A stretch of 19,199 bases of DNA from an uncultured Collinsella sp. (GCA_902493615.1 CABUQK010000026.1:1-19199), one strand, 5' to 3'; shown: positions 1 to 8,043, counted from the first letter of the stretch. A program made the numbers and translations. Notes: generated by a model from the sequence alone, not told the origin.

Positions 1-43
1 CGTGTTTGCCGCCGTTCCCAAACAGCAAGGAGATGAGGGCTGA
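1..43 (+). CDS. C-terminal end of upstream gene, probably a sensor histidine kinase (partial)
   Basis: Frame 2 is open from the left edge and gives VFAAVPKQQGDEG before a TGA at 41-43. That TGA shares its last base with the ATG of the response regulator (TGATG), which is typical of translationally coupled two-component genes. The identity as the cognate histidine kinase is inferred from this coupling and from the gene order; the 13 visible residues carry no diagnostic motif. The ribosome binding site of the next gene (AAGGAG, 27-32) lies inside this coding tail. Confidence 0.5.
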   Translation, partial: VFAAVPKQQGDEG

Positions 44-672
44 TGAGGCTCATCGTTGTCGACGACGACCGCTTGGTGGTCGATTCGCTCAAGATTATCT
101 TGGGCGCCCAGCCGCAGATCGAAGTGGTGGGCACCGGTGCCAACGGCAACGACGCGGTCGCGCTCTACGCCGAGCACGCACCCGATATCGCGCTGCTCGA
201 CATCCAGATGCCGGGACGCGACGGCCTTTCGGCCGCGCGCGAGATCCTTGAGCACGACCCTGCGGCGCGCGTGGTGTTTCTGACGACGTTCTCGGATGAC
301 GAGTACATTGTGTCGGCGCTCAAGCTGGGCGCCCGCGGCTACCTGATCAAGACCGATGTCGCCGCCATTCCACCAGCGTTGGCGCAGGTCATGGACGGCA
401 AACGCGTGCTCGAGGGCAAGGCGATCGAGGACATCGATTTTGACGGAACGGGCGTCGAAGCGGGCACGACCCGCCGGCCCGCGGCCTTTGTCAGCCTGAC
501 CGACCGCGAGTTCGAAGTCGCAGAGCTCATCGCCCGCGGCCTCGACAACAAGGAGATTGCCGCCACGGCTTATATGGGAGAAGGCACGGTGCGCAACCAC
601 ATCAGCTCAATCCTAGCCAAAATGGGGCTACGTAACCGCACCCAAATCGCCATCGCCTATCTGCGAGGGTAA
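43..672 (+). CDS. NarL/LuxR-family two-component response regulator
   Basis: A cytoplasmic transcription factor of 209 residues, the normal length for the NarL/FixJ class. The receiver domain covers about residues 1-118: acidic pocket D7/D8, predicted phospho-acceptor D53 in LLDIQMPG, T81 at the switch position, and K103 in YLIKTD. A linker of about 30 residues follows, then a LuxR-type DNA-binding domain (about 148-209) with the signature LTDREFEVAELIARGLDNKEIA and a recognition helix around GTVRNHISSILAKMG. The start at 43 is supported by AAGGAG at 27-32 and by the overlap with the stop codon of the upstream gene, presumably its kinase. Phosphorylation by that kinase would control binding to target promoters. 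The targets cannot be read from the sequence. No simple terminator follows, but the structured repeat at 739-880 ends in a run of seven T's on this strand and could act as one. Confidence 0.93.
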   Translation: MRLIVVDDDRLVVDSLKIILGAQPQIEVVGTGANGNDAVALYAEHAPDIALLDIQMPGRDGLSAAREILEHDPAARVVFLTTFSDDEYIVSALKLGARGYLIKTDVAAIPPALAQVMDGKRVLEGKAIEDIDFDGTGVEAGTTRRPAAFVSLTDREFEVAELIARGLDNKEIAATAYMGEGTVRNHISSILAKMGLRNRTQIAIAYLRG

Positions 673-738
673 TTACCCAACGGCCAACCGCTCCGGCATA
701 GCAAAATGGATGCTACCGATTTAATGCCATTTCAAAAG

Positions 739-880
739 TATGCCGGTTTACGGGGCTAAACTCAGGACCCCCATCCATACCCGCGTTTTCTGCAAAATGA
801 CAGCTCGTCTACCTGCGGTTTTATTTCCACAGATATCGGCATGGTTGGGGATTCGGAATCCGGCCCCGTAAACCGGCATA
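739..880. repeat. Palindromic structured repeat, copy A
   Basis: The outer arms are a perfect 18-bp inverted repeat (739-756 with 863-880; begins TATGCCGGTTTACGGGG). An inner imperfect stem pairs 768-782 (CCCCCATCCATACCC) with 838-850 (GGCATGGTTGGGG). The loop contains TCTACCTGCGGTTTT at 808-822, which is identical in copies B and C. A run of seven T's at 882-888 follows the right arm. Similarity to copy B starts further left, at ACCGAT (715) and through GCCATTTCAAAA. No coding frame of substance lies in 673-1279. Confidence 0.8.
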
Positions 881-930
881 GTTTTTTTCGGACGGCCCTG
901 TACGAGCGCCTCCGCAAGCCTCGTGAAACC

Positions 931-961
931 AAGATGACCCGTTTCCCTCAGTCCCCGGGGG
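931..961 (+). repeat. 31-bp dispersed direct repeat, copy 1
   Basis: The segment AAGATGACCCGTTTCCCTCA followed by GTCCCCGGGGG recurs at 7742-7772 with four mismatches in 31 positions, in the same orientation. It is followed here by ATCAT, so that the ATGA at 933-936 and the trailing ATCAT could form a weak hairpin. The two copies lie on either side of the giant surface-protein gene. Function unknown; I suspect a genome-dispersed intergenic repeat. Confidence 0.65.
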
Positions 962-977
962 ATCATTTGACGGTGCC

Positions 978-1139
978 CGCCACGAAACCGGCCCATCTAC
1001 TACGTTTGACTCGGTACCCCTGACCATGCCTTCGTTTTGAGCAAAACCGCAGGCGTTCTACCTGCGGTTTTGTTTTCGCGTTTTTCGGCATGGTTGGGGG
1101 TAAGGGGCCAAACGTAGTAGATGGGCCGATTTCGTGGCG
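978..1139. repeat. Palindromic structured repeat, copy C (diverged arms)
   Basis: The outer arms 978-1008 and 1109-1139 form a 31-bp inverted repeat with a single mismatch. Their sequence is unrelated to the arms of copies A and B. The inner stem pairs ACCCCTGACCATGCC (1016-1030) with GGCATGGTTGGGGGT (1087-1101). A central perfect 11-bp hairpin pairs AAAACCGCAGG (1043-1053) with CCTGCGGTTTT (1061-1071), overlapping the conserved TCTACCTGCGGTTTT at 1057-1071. The core is therefore the same element as copies A and B, while the outer arms have been replaced as a complementary pair. Confidence 0.8.
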
Positions 1140-1157
1140 CACCCTCCTCCCCCGGCA

Positions 1158-1201
1158 CACAAAAGCGCCGTCACGGAGGAGGGAGATACCTCCGTGACGG
1201 C
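1158..1201 (-). terminator. Rho-independent terminator, distal, of the surface-protein gene
   Basis: A perfect 13-bp stem (GCCGTCACGGAGG 1167-1179 with its complement 1189-1201) has a 9-nt loop. Read on the minus strand it is followed by GCTTTTGTG. It lies about 80 bases past the stop codon of the minus-strand gene ending at 1280. Confidence 0.8.
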
Positions 1202-1241
1202 TGGGGCTGGGGGTGGGGCTGTGTTCTGGCTCCCCGCCGGC

Positions 1242-1267
1242 CGCCCGGGGCCTTTTGGCCCCGGGCG
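1242..1267 (-). terminator. Strong GC hairpin directly after the surface-protein stop codon
   Basis: An 11-bp perfect stem built on GCCCGGGGCC closes a four-base loop, 12 bases past the stop codon on the minus strand. No T tract follows directly, so it may act together with the second hairpin at 1158-1201 or protect the transcript 3' end. Confidence 0.6.
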
Positions 1268-1279
1268 CTGCCAGCGTGC

Positions 1280-4200
1280 CTAGCGCTTACGGATACCCCA
1301 GACCAGGGCACCGACACCGGCCATGGCAATAACAAATGCCATGAGCAGTGCGGCGGCCTGTTGGTCACCCGTGGTGGGCAGGAAACCCTTGACCGTCTTG
1401 ACGATGTTCGTCACGGTCTTGGGCGTGCCGGGATCGGGCGTCGGCACGGGCGTCTCGGGCTTCTTGTACGTGTTGTTGAACACGATACCCTCGACGCTCT
1501 TGTCGCCCTTGGTAAAGGCGACGTTCGCCTTGAGGTTGCCCTCGCCGTCATCGACCACGTTGACGGTCACGGTAAAGACGGACTTGTCGTAGGTCATACC
1601 GACCTCGTCGCCCTTGACCTCGCTGATGGTGTAGACGTGCGTACCGGGCTCGTCGTACTCAAACTTGTCGAAGCTGATCTTACCGTCGGCATCGTTGGTG
1701 ACGGTGGACTCGATGCCCTCGCCAACGAGCTTAAAGCTGAACTCGTCCTTCTTGAGCTCGCGTCCCTCGAGCACCTTGATGGCGCCGATGGAGACTTGGG
1801 TGGGCATGGCGTGATACTTGTTGGTAAAACCAGCCGACTCGGTGGTTCCCTCGAGCTTGTGCGTCACGGCCAGTGTGCCATCGCCGTTGTCAGAGACGGT
1901 GGCCACGACGGTGTAGGTCGTACCGTCATAGGTGACGCCCTTGTACAGGCCGAGCGCGTTGGGGCAAGCCTCGCGCAGCATGTACGTGTGCGTGCCGGGC
2001 GCCTCGTAGCGGATCGGGCTCAGCGTAACGTTACCGTCGACGTCATTGGTGCCGCTCGCGACAACCACGCCATCCTCGAGCAGCTCAAACGTGAACTCGC
2101 CAGCTGCAAGGTCGCGTCCGGTCAGACGCTTGACCGTCTTGACCTGATCGGTCACGGAAGAATCGGTAGGTGCCACGCCGTAGGTGTTGGTGAACGTGAA
2201 GTCTGCACCGTCGTCGCCCTCGCGCACGACACGCAGATGTCCGGTACCGTCGTCAGTCACGGTGTAGGAAACCTTGCGCATGGCGTTGGTGTCATTGGTC
2301 ACACCAGGGGCGCTACCGGACTCGGTCACCGTGTAGGTAAAGGTGTGCGAGCGCGGAGCGGTGGGGGCTGCGGGCTCGGACTCGTCGTTGGACTCGTCGG
2401 TGTCGGCAGCGTCGGCGTCAACCTCGGCCTCGTCGGCATTGGCCTCGGCATCGCTCGATGCGTCGTCAGAAGCATCGTCCGTCACGCCCAGAGCGCGGTT
2501 GAGGTCCTCGAGCGTAAAGTGGATCTTGCCAAAGTCCACGTTACCGGCTGCGTCGTTGGTTACGGTCGTGCGCTCGGGCATCGGGGCACCTGCCTCGTCG
2601 GCGGTCACGGTAAAGGTGAACTTACCCGTGATGTCGGCCGGGGTCAGGCCCTCGGCAACCTGGAGCTTCTTAGTACCGGTGAGCGCGGCATCCACGGCGT
2701 CGGCGCCGTAGACGTTCTCGAACAAGGGCTCGACGCCGCCGTAGTCGACCGTCGCCGTCAGGGTACCGTCACCGTTGTCGACGACGATAACCTTAAAGCC
2801 AAAGCTCCACGTTGTAGCGGAAACGCCATTCGGCAGCCCGAATAAATCTTCGTAGGCCGTGTAGTTAATGGTCCAGGCAAGCTTGCCGTCCTTATCGGTA
2901 CGATAAGCAAGCCCAGCAGCCTCAAGATTAGCAAGCATCTTGGTGTCGTAGTGCAGCGTATCAAAGCTCACGTGCCCGCCGATATTGGGCTTGAGGTTTT
3001 CGTATGCCACAAGCTCACCCTGATAGGCGATGCCGAACCAGAACTCGCCGTCGGCCATCGGGCGACCGGTCAGAGTCTTGGTGGCAACGACCTGAGCAGC
3101 GGTGCCACCAGGCGTGTTGGTCGTAGCGCTGTAACTGTTGTGGAACGGCACCAGGGCCTTCTCGACCTTGTTCTCGCCACTCTTGTGGACCGTCTCATGC
3201 GTGCCCTCGGGACCGCCGGAAACGGTCGTCGTGACGGTGAGCGTACCGGCGGTGTCGTCGGCGATGGCGATCGTCACCGTGCGTACGGCGTCATCGTAGG
3301 TGTAACCGGGCTTGCCGTCATTCTTCTCGGCCACGGCGTACGTGAAGGTCTTGCCAGCGTCAGCCTGCGTGAACTTGACCTCATGGCCAGCTAGGATGTC
3401 GATCAGGCCGACCGTTGCCTCTGCCGCTTCGGAAGACTTGAAGCTGTTGGCCCCGGGCAGCAGACCGAGCGCGCGAGCCGAAGCGTCGTCAGCAGGTGTC
3501 ACGGTAAAGGTGAACTGGCCCTCGGTCATGGGGCGGCCGTCCAGATACTTGCTGAGCCACAGACCGCCGGCCGCGGTGTAGTTAAGCTCAGTGCGGTACG
3601 TGTTGGTAAAGCGTCCGTTTTCCTTCTTGGTGACGTTGGCGGTCAGGTTGCCATCGCCGTCCTCGGTCACGGTTACTTCGGCGGTCGCGACGTGGGAGTC
3701 ATACGTCATGCCGACCGTATTACCCGCGTTCTCGCGGATCTCGTACTTGTAGGTTCCGGCAGCCGTGTAGCGAATCTTGCCGAACTTGATGGCGGCAATG
3801 CCGTCCTTCGCATCGTGCTTGCTCACGGTTACGGTTGCAGGATCGGGTAGCGGGGCGCCATCGGGGGCGGTAATGGTAAAGCTGAACTCGTCCCCATCCG
3901 TCCACTCGCGACCGTCGATGGCCTTGCTCAGGTCAAAGTCGAGCTCTGCATCGAGCGGGGTCACGCTGTAGGTGTTCTTGAACTCGGCGGGCTCGGCGTC
4001 CTTCAGGACATGCTCGGCCTTGAGGGTACCGTCGCCGTTGTCCGTGATGGTGGTCTCGATAGTGTACTTGGCGTCACTGTAGGTGATGCCCTTGCTGGTG
4101 GCTCCACCGTTGACCTCGCGCAGCGTGTAGGTGTGCTTGCCGGGCTCGGTGTACTTCACGGCGCCCATCGTGATGTTGCCGCTGGCGTCGTTGGTGCCGG

Positions 4201-7200
4201 TGGCGACGACCTTGTCGCCCTCGACGAGCTCGAAGGAGAACTCGCCTTCCTTGAGGTCGCGGCCGATCAGAACCTTATTCGCGGTGATCTGTTCGGTGAC
4301 GCTCATCTCGACAGGCGTCACGTTATAGGTATTGGTGAACGTGAAGGCCGCATCACCGTCCGGCTTGCGGGATACGCGCAGATTCCCCTTGCCGTCATCG
4401 GTCACGGTGAAGGAAACCTCGCGCGACGGCTTAGCGTCGTTGGTCACGCCAGCGACCTCACCGGACTCGGTCACGGTGTAGGTAAAGGTATGCTCGCGCT
4501 TCTCGGACTTCTCGCCCACAGCCTTGTTAAGGTCGTCGAGCGTAAAGGTAATCTTGCCAAAGTCGACCTTGCCGTCGACGTCGTTGTGCACGCTCGTGCT
4601 CGCAGGCATAGGCGCGCCCTCTTCACCGGTCACGGTAAAGGCGAACTTGCCGGTGATATCAGCCGGGGTCAGAGCGTCGTCAACCTGCAGATTCTTGATA
4701 CCCGCAAGCGATGCCTCGGTAGCATTCGTGGTGTAGGCGTTCTTGAACTCGATGCTCTTGACGTCCTTGGCGTCCTCCAGCTCGTGCGTGGCAACCAGCT
4801 GGCCCTTGCCGTTATCGGCGATGGTCGTCACGATGGTGTAGACCGCGTCATCGTAGTCAATACCGCCGGCGTTGCCCTTAACCTCATGCAGCTTGTAGGT
4901 GTGCTGGCCGATCTCGGTGTACTTGATGGCACTGAACGTCACCTTGCCGCCGGCGGCGTTCTTAACGGTCTCGACAGGCTTAACTTCCTTGTCAATGATT
5001 TCGAGCAGCTCAAAGCTGAACTCGTCGGCCGTAAGGTCACGCCCGGTCAGAGACTTGGTCACGGTAATCTGGTCGGTGACGCTGGACTCAACAGGATTCG
5101 TGGCGTAAACGTTCTTGAACTCGGTCTCGCCCGAGGTCACCTTCACGCCAGCGTTCAGCTCACCCTTCTTGTCGGGCGTTACCGTCACGGTGATCTCCGC
5201 GACGTTCTTGCTGTAGGCGATGCCGTCAATCGTGGTCCCGGCATGCTTTTCACTGACCTTGTAGACGTACGTGCCAGGTTCGGTGTATTCGATCGTGCCG
5301 AAGTCGATGACAGCCTTACCCTTGTCGTCCAGGTCGGCCCCGTGCACGATCGCAGTCGTAGTCGCAGGCATCGGAGCATTGCCCTCGGACGTCAGCCCAA
5401 ACTCAAACGTGTCCGTATCCGTCCAGGCGCGGCCCTCGAGCACCTTGGTTAGACCAAAGCTGGCCTTGGTGTTCACCATTGCCGGCGTCATGTCATACGC
5501 AAAGCTGATCTTGCCGTTGTTGCCCAGGTAGGAATTGACATGCGTCGCAGCTGCCTTGGCGGACATGTTGTTCCACTTGGGGTTGAGAACGTCGGTGGCA
5601 GTACCAGTGTTGTTGCCGCCCACGCTCTCCTTGGTGGTGTGGAGCTCATCGATAAAGGCCAGGCGTGCGGTTCCGACGCTAAACGACAGGTTTCCGTCCT
5701 TGTCGGCAACTATAGCGCCGTCAAACTTGGCAGCGTCGCCACCGATGAACTTGATGACGGCAGTGGTGGGCTTGGCCTCGTTGTTCTCGCCCTGCTCCTC
5801 AAACTCATCCTTGTAGTAATAGGTGCCGGTATCTGCCAGCGAATTCTTTGCAGGCTGCGTGCAGCCCTTGTCCGTGTAAATGGGAGTCTGCTTCTGGAAG
5901 TAGTAGTAGCGGTTGGTGTCGGCCGGCTCAAAGGTCGCGACCGTATCACCCAACGCACCACCGCTCCACTTGTTCGCGTAGAAACTCACGGTCTTGGTGC
6001 CGTCAACGACAGTCGTATTGTTCTCGATGTAGTCCTTGAGTCCCGTGACCTTCTCAGGCGTAAACAGGTTATCGAGGGCGGCCTTCTTCACGCTCGAGGC
6101 ATACTTCACCTGAATGGGCTTAACGCTGTCGACCGAAAGCTTGCCGTCTACGGTCTTAAAGTGACTCAGCGGAATCAACGACGCAGGAATATTGACCGTT
6201 ACGATATCGCCCTTCTGGGGATTGTCATCGCCGGCGCGCTGCACGGTAATGAGCAGGCCTTTTGCCTTGCCGGCGAACTCGTAGGTGTCGGTATTGGTCT
6301 CTTTGTTGACCGTCTTGCTCGCCTTGGTAAACGGCGTGCCGTTGATGACGACTTCGGCAAATCCGTCGACCTGCATAAAGTCGCCCAGCTCGTCGGTAAA
6401 CGTGATGTAGCCGGACTTGGTCTCGTCGTAGCCCTTATGGATTTCGGTCGGATAAGGCGCCTCCGATGTGATGGCCTGCGAGATGTCGTCGAAGACCTTC
6501 TTGAGTTCTTCTGCATTGGTCGCCGACTTGTAGTAGTCGGAGTTTTCCGCGCGTGTGCCGTGGGTATCCCATGCCGTGGCATTGGGATAGTTGCTCGACA
6601 CGGCCTGCATGAACTTGTTCGCTTTATTCGCTTCGTCTGTTCCTAAATCTTGAATACCCGCACCGGGATTCGCTCCGCCAAAGATACCGATGGTATAAAC
6701 GGTGGCCTTGCCGTCCTTCATGTTCTTAGCAGCTGTCACGGCAGCGTTGGCGACACCCGCATCGAATTTATTTTGCTTTGTTGGCGTACCGTCGGTAAAG
6801 AACACAATAATCTTCTTGGCGTCTTTGCGGCCAGAAGTGATAGTGATTCCCTCGGCCAGCTCTAGGCCATAGTCGGCGCGCGTGGCGCCGGCAGGCTGAA
6901 TTTGATTAATTGTATTCTTCTTGAGATCATCCGCATTGCTGCCGGAACAGTAGGTCAATTCTTTCATAACCTGGGTGTAATTGTAGGAGTACCCTCCGTC
7001 GCGATACATATTGTTGCCGATATCGTTGGACTTCTTGCCCGCAAACTTAACAATGGCAACCCTATGCTGCCTATTGACGCCCTCGATGCCCTCGTTTTGC
7101 TTGGCAATGGTATCGATAAAGCTATTCGCAGCGTTCTTCAACGCATCGATACGCTTAGGTGAGTATCCACCGCCCATATGATCATCCATCGAGCCAGAGG

Positions 7201-7564
7201 CGTCCAGCACCATCACGATGTCGAGTGGCGTGGTAACCGTTACGGTTGAATTAGACGTCGAGGACATCGCCGAAAGCGTAGTCACAAAATCTGACGCTTC
7301 GTTTCCCCCGGTTGCCTTGACCGTCTTATCGGTCCAGATTCGGCCGACGTTTTGAGTCGTTACTTTGTTACCGTTGTGACCGGCCGCCCAGATTTCCCAG
7401 CGTCCGCTGGTATCGGGGTCGCCGACCTTTCCGGTCATTGTCGGTCCGTCCATACCGGTGCTGGACCTGGCGTTGGCCTCGGGCAGCATGGCAAATGCTG
7501 CAGCCGGCAACACCAGCACTACGGCCAGTATCACCGCCAAGAGACCCCTCGTGTACTTACTCAT
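1280..7564 (-). CDS. Giant LPXTG-anchored surface protein: vWA domain plus ten isopeptide (Spy0128/FctA-type) repeats
   Basis: A 2094-residue adhesin or pilin-like protein, exported and then attached to the cell wall by sortase. An N-terminal signal peptide (KYTR, hydrophobic core about 8-25, AFA-type cleavage region) precedes a von Willebrand A domain (about 114-365) with the MIDAS motif DASGS at 121-125 and a later FFTDGTP at 255-261. A non-repetitive region (about 385-700) follows. Ten repeats then run from about 701 to 2033, with starts near 701, 830, 953, 1090, 1207, 1335, 1490, 1628, 1805 and 1925. Most show Lys in K.L.GR, a central Y..E and a closing F.N.Y, the pattern of Lys-Asn isopeptide domains catalysed by Glu. 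The C-terminus has a Pro-rich stretch, LPTTG at 2062-2066, a membrane segment and a basic RKR tail. AGGGAG lies upstream of the ATG at a suitable distance. It stands alone between two repeat-rich gaps. The ligand cannot be told from sequence. Confidence 0.93.
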   Translation of the reverse strand: MSKYTRGLLAVILAVVLVLPAAAFAMLPEANARSSTGMDGPTMTGKVGDPDTSGRWEIWAAGHNGNKVTTQNVGRIWTDKTVKATGGNEASDFVTTLSAMSSTSNSTVTVTTPLDIVMVLDASGSMDDHMGGGYSPKRIDALKNAANSFIDTIAKQNEGIEGVNRQHRVAIVKFAGKKSNDIGNNMYRDGGYSYNYTQVMKELTYCSGSNADDLKKNTINQIQPAGATRADYGLELAEGITITSGRKDAKKIIVFFTDGTPTKQNKFDAGVANAAVTAAKNMKDGKATVYTIGIFGGANPGAGIQDLGTDEANKANKFMQAVSSNYPNATAWDTHGTRAENSDYYKSATNAEELKKVFDDISQAITSEAPYPTEIHKGYDETKSGYITFTDELGDFMQVDGFAEVVINGTPFTKASKTVNKETNTDTYEFAGKAKGLLITVQRAGDDNPQKGDIVTVNIPASLIPLSHFKTVDGKLSVDSVKPIQVKYASSVKKAALDNLFTPEKVTGLKDYIENNTTVVDGTKTVSFYANKWSGGALGDTVATFEPADTNRYYYFQKQTPIYTDKGCTQPAKNSLADTGTYYYKDEFEEQGENNEAKPTTAVIKFIGGDAAKFDGAIVADKDGNLSFSVGTARLAFIDELHTTKESVGGNNTGTATDVLNPKWNNMSAKAAATHVNSYLGNNGKISFAYDMTPAMVNTKASFGLTKVLEGRAWTDTDTFEFGLTSEGNAPMPATTTAIVHGADLDDKGKAVIDFGTIEYTEPGTYVYKVSEKHAGTTIDGIAYSKNVAEITVTVTPDKKGELNAGVKVTSGETEFKNVYATNPVESSVTDQITVTKSLTGRDLTADEFSFELLEIIDKEVKPVETVKNAAGGKVTFSAIKYTEIGQHTYKLHEVKGNAGGIDYDDAVYTIVTTIADNGKGQLVATHELEDAKDVKSIEFKNAYTTNATEASLAGIKNLQVDDALTPADITGKFAFTVTGEEGAPMPASTSVHNDVDGKVDFGKITFTLDDLNKAVGEKSEKREHTFTYTVTESGEVAGVTNDAKPSREVSFTVTDDGKGNLRVSRKPDGDAAFTFTNTYNVTPVEMSVTEQITANKVLIGRDLKEGEFSFELVEGDKVVATGTNDASGNITMGAVKYTEPGKHTYTLREVNGGATSKGITYSDAKYTIETTITDNGDGTLKAEHVLKDAEPAEFKNTYSVTPLDAELDFDLSKAIDGREWTDGDEFSFTITAPDGAPLPDPATVTVSKHDAKDGIAAIKFGKIRYTAAGTYKYEIRENAGNTVGMTYDSHVATAEVTVTEDGDGNLTANVTKKENGRFTNTYRTELNYTAAGGLWLSKYLDGRPMTEGQFTFTVTPADDASARALGLLPGANSFKSSEAAEATVGLIDILAGHEVKFTQADAGKTFTYAVAEKNDGKPGYTYDDAVRTVTIAIADDTAGTLTVTTTVSGGPEGTHETVHKSGENKVEKALVPFHNSYSATTNTPGGTAAQVVATKTLTGRPMADGEFWFGIAYQGELVAYENLKPNIGGHVSFDTLHYDTKMLANLEAAGLAYRTDKDGKLAWTINYTAYEDLFGLPNGVSATTWSFGFKVIVVDNGDGTLTATVDYGGVEPLFENVYGADAVDAALTGTKKLQVAEGLTPADITGKFTFTVTADEAGAPMPERTTVTNDAAGNVDFGKIHFTLEDLNRALGVTDDASDDASSDAEANADEAEVDADAADTDESNDESEPAAPTAPRSHTFTYTVTESGSAPGVTNDTNAMRKVSYTVTDDGTGHLRVVREGDDGADFTFTNTYGVAPTDSSVTDQVKTVKRLTGRDLAAGEFTFELLEDGVVVASGTNDVDGNVTLSPIRYEAPGTHTYMLREACPNALGLYKGVTYDGTTYTVVATVSDNGDGTLAVTHKLEGTTESAGFTNKYHAMPTQVSIGAIKVLEGRELKKDEFSFKLVGEGIESTVTNDADGKISFDKFEYDEPGTHVYTISEVKGDEVGMTYDKSVFTVTVNVVDDGEGNLKANVAFTKGDKSVEGIVFNNTYKKPETPVPTPDPGTPKTVTNIVKTVKGFLPTTGDQQAAALLMAFVIAMAGVGALVWGIRKR
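1466..5464 (-). repeat. Ten tandem isopeptide-domain repeats within the surface protein
   Basis: The repeats span residues about 701-2033, 105-170 residues each. Units 3 and 8 are close relatives (both contain LTPADITGKF and APMP). Units 4 and 9 also pair (GRDL..GEF.FEL, VVA.GTND..GN). This suggests that a two-unit block was duplicated. Units 6 and 7 are the most divergent. At the DNA level the copies are well diverged, so slippage is probably not recent. Confidence 0.85.
2360..2479 (-). repeat. Acidic low-complexity insert in repeat unit 8 of the surface protein
   Basis: Residues about 1696-1735 consist almost only of Asp, Glu, Ala, Ser and Asn, ending in a Pro/Ala-rich stretch. The related unit 3 has only a short EKSEKRE segment at the same place. 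The DNA is a run of GTC/GGC/CTC-like triplets, prone to expansion by slippage. It probably forms a flexible, negatively charged loop on the domain surface. Confidence 0.8.
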
Positions 7565-7665
7565 CGCGTCTCCCTTCTCGCAGGCTCAGACCTTGCATCA
7601 GCCTAAAGTTACGGAATGAGACCCAATTTGGGCAGGTGACACATGTTCCAGATTCGGTTTTGGAC

Positions 7666-7683
7666 GTGAGACAAATGTCTCAC
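7666..7683. promoter_or_regulatory. 18-bp palindrome upstream of the surface-protein gene, candidate operator
   Basis: GTGAGACAAATGTCTCAC is a perfect 8-bp inverted repeat with a two-base centre, about 100 bases upstream of the ATG. Further half sites surround it: TGAGAC at 7617, GTGACAC at 7636 and TGAGACA at 7690. The clustering suggests a binding site for a dimeric regulator, or a repeat family; I do not recognise a known operator consensus and see no clear promoter hexamers. Confidence 0.45.
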
Positions 7684-7741
7684 CAAAGTTGAGACACGGC
7701 GTTTTCGCAGGAAAATAGGTGCGACTCAGAGCCATCGGGCC

Positions 7742-7772
7742 AAAATGATCCGTTTTCCTCCGTCCCCGGGGG
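7742..7772 (+). repeat. 31-bp dispersed direct repeat, copy 2
   Basis: AAAATGATCCGTTTTCCTCC followed by GTCCCCGGGGG matches 931-961 in the same orientation at 27 of 31 positions. It precedes copy B of the palindromic repeat. At the other side of the surface-protein gene, copy 1 lies between copies A and C. Confidence 0.65.
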
Positions 7773-7808
7773 CTCAAGGGCTGTCACCGATATGGCGCCA
7801 TTTCAAAA

Positions 7809-7952
7809 CTATGCCGGATTACGGGGCTAAGCTCGGAGACCTCATCCATACCCCCTATTTTTGAAAAACAGCAAGCGATCTACCTGCGGTTTTGTTTTTG
7901 CGATTTTCGGTATGGTCGGAGGTTCGCTATCCAGCCCCGTAAACCGACATAG
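7809..7952. repeat. Palindromic structured repeat, copy B
   Basis: The outer arms 7809-7828 and 7933-7952 pair at 18 of 20 positions and resemble those of copy A. The inner stem pairs ACCTCATCCATACC (7839-7852) with GGTATGGTCGGAGGT (7909-7923). Two of its pairs differ from copy C on both sides (CCATACC/GGTATGG against CCATGCC/GGCATGG, and CCTC/GAGG against CCCC/GGGG). The invariant TCTACCTGCGGTTTT is at 7879-7893. Together with the palindrome at 7666, the 31-bp repeat and the terminator at 7989, it fills the gene-free stretch 7565-8043. Confidence 0.8.
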
Positions 7953-7988
7953 TTTTGTTCGCGACGGCACAACCGCGCGTTTAAGCGC

Positions 7989-8022
7989 GGGGCCGGTGGG
8001 GCATTTTTGCCCCACCGGCCCC
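7989..8022 (-). terminator. Terminator hairpin of the hydrogenase operon
   Basis: A perfect 15-bp stem (7989-8003 with 8008-8022, starting GGGGCCGGTGGGGCA) closes a four-base loop, 22 bases after the stop codon of the last operon gene. On the minus strand GCGCTTAA follows, so the T tract is weak although the stem is very stable. Confidence 0.75.
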
Positions 8023-8043
8023 TATCCCAGCTCTATTCCGGCG

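Noticed and set aside
1121..2845. 574-codon plus-strand open frame
   Set aside because: It lies antisense to the surface-protein gene, has composition typical of a GC-rich shadow frame (Val/Gly/His-rich), and has no family motif or ribosome binding site.
4010..5452. 480-codon plus-strand open frame
   Set aside because: Antisense shadow of the isopeptide repeats; its apparent internal repetition only mirrors that of the real gene.
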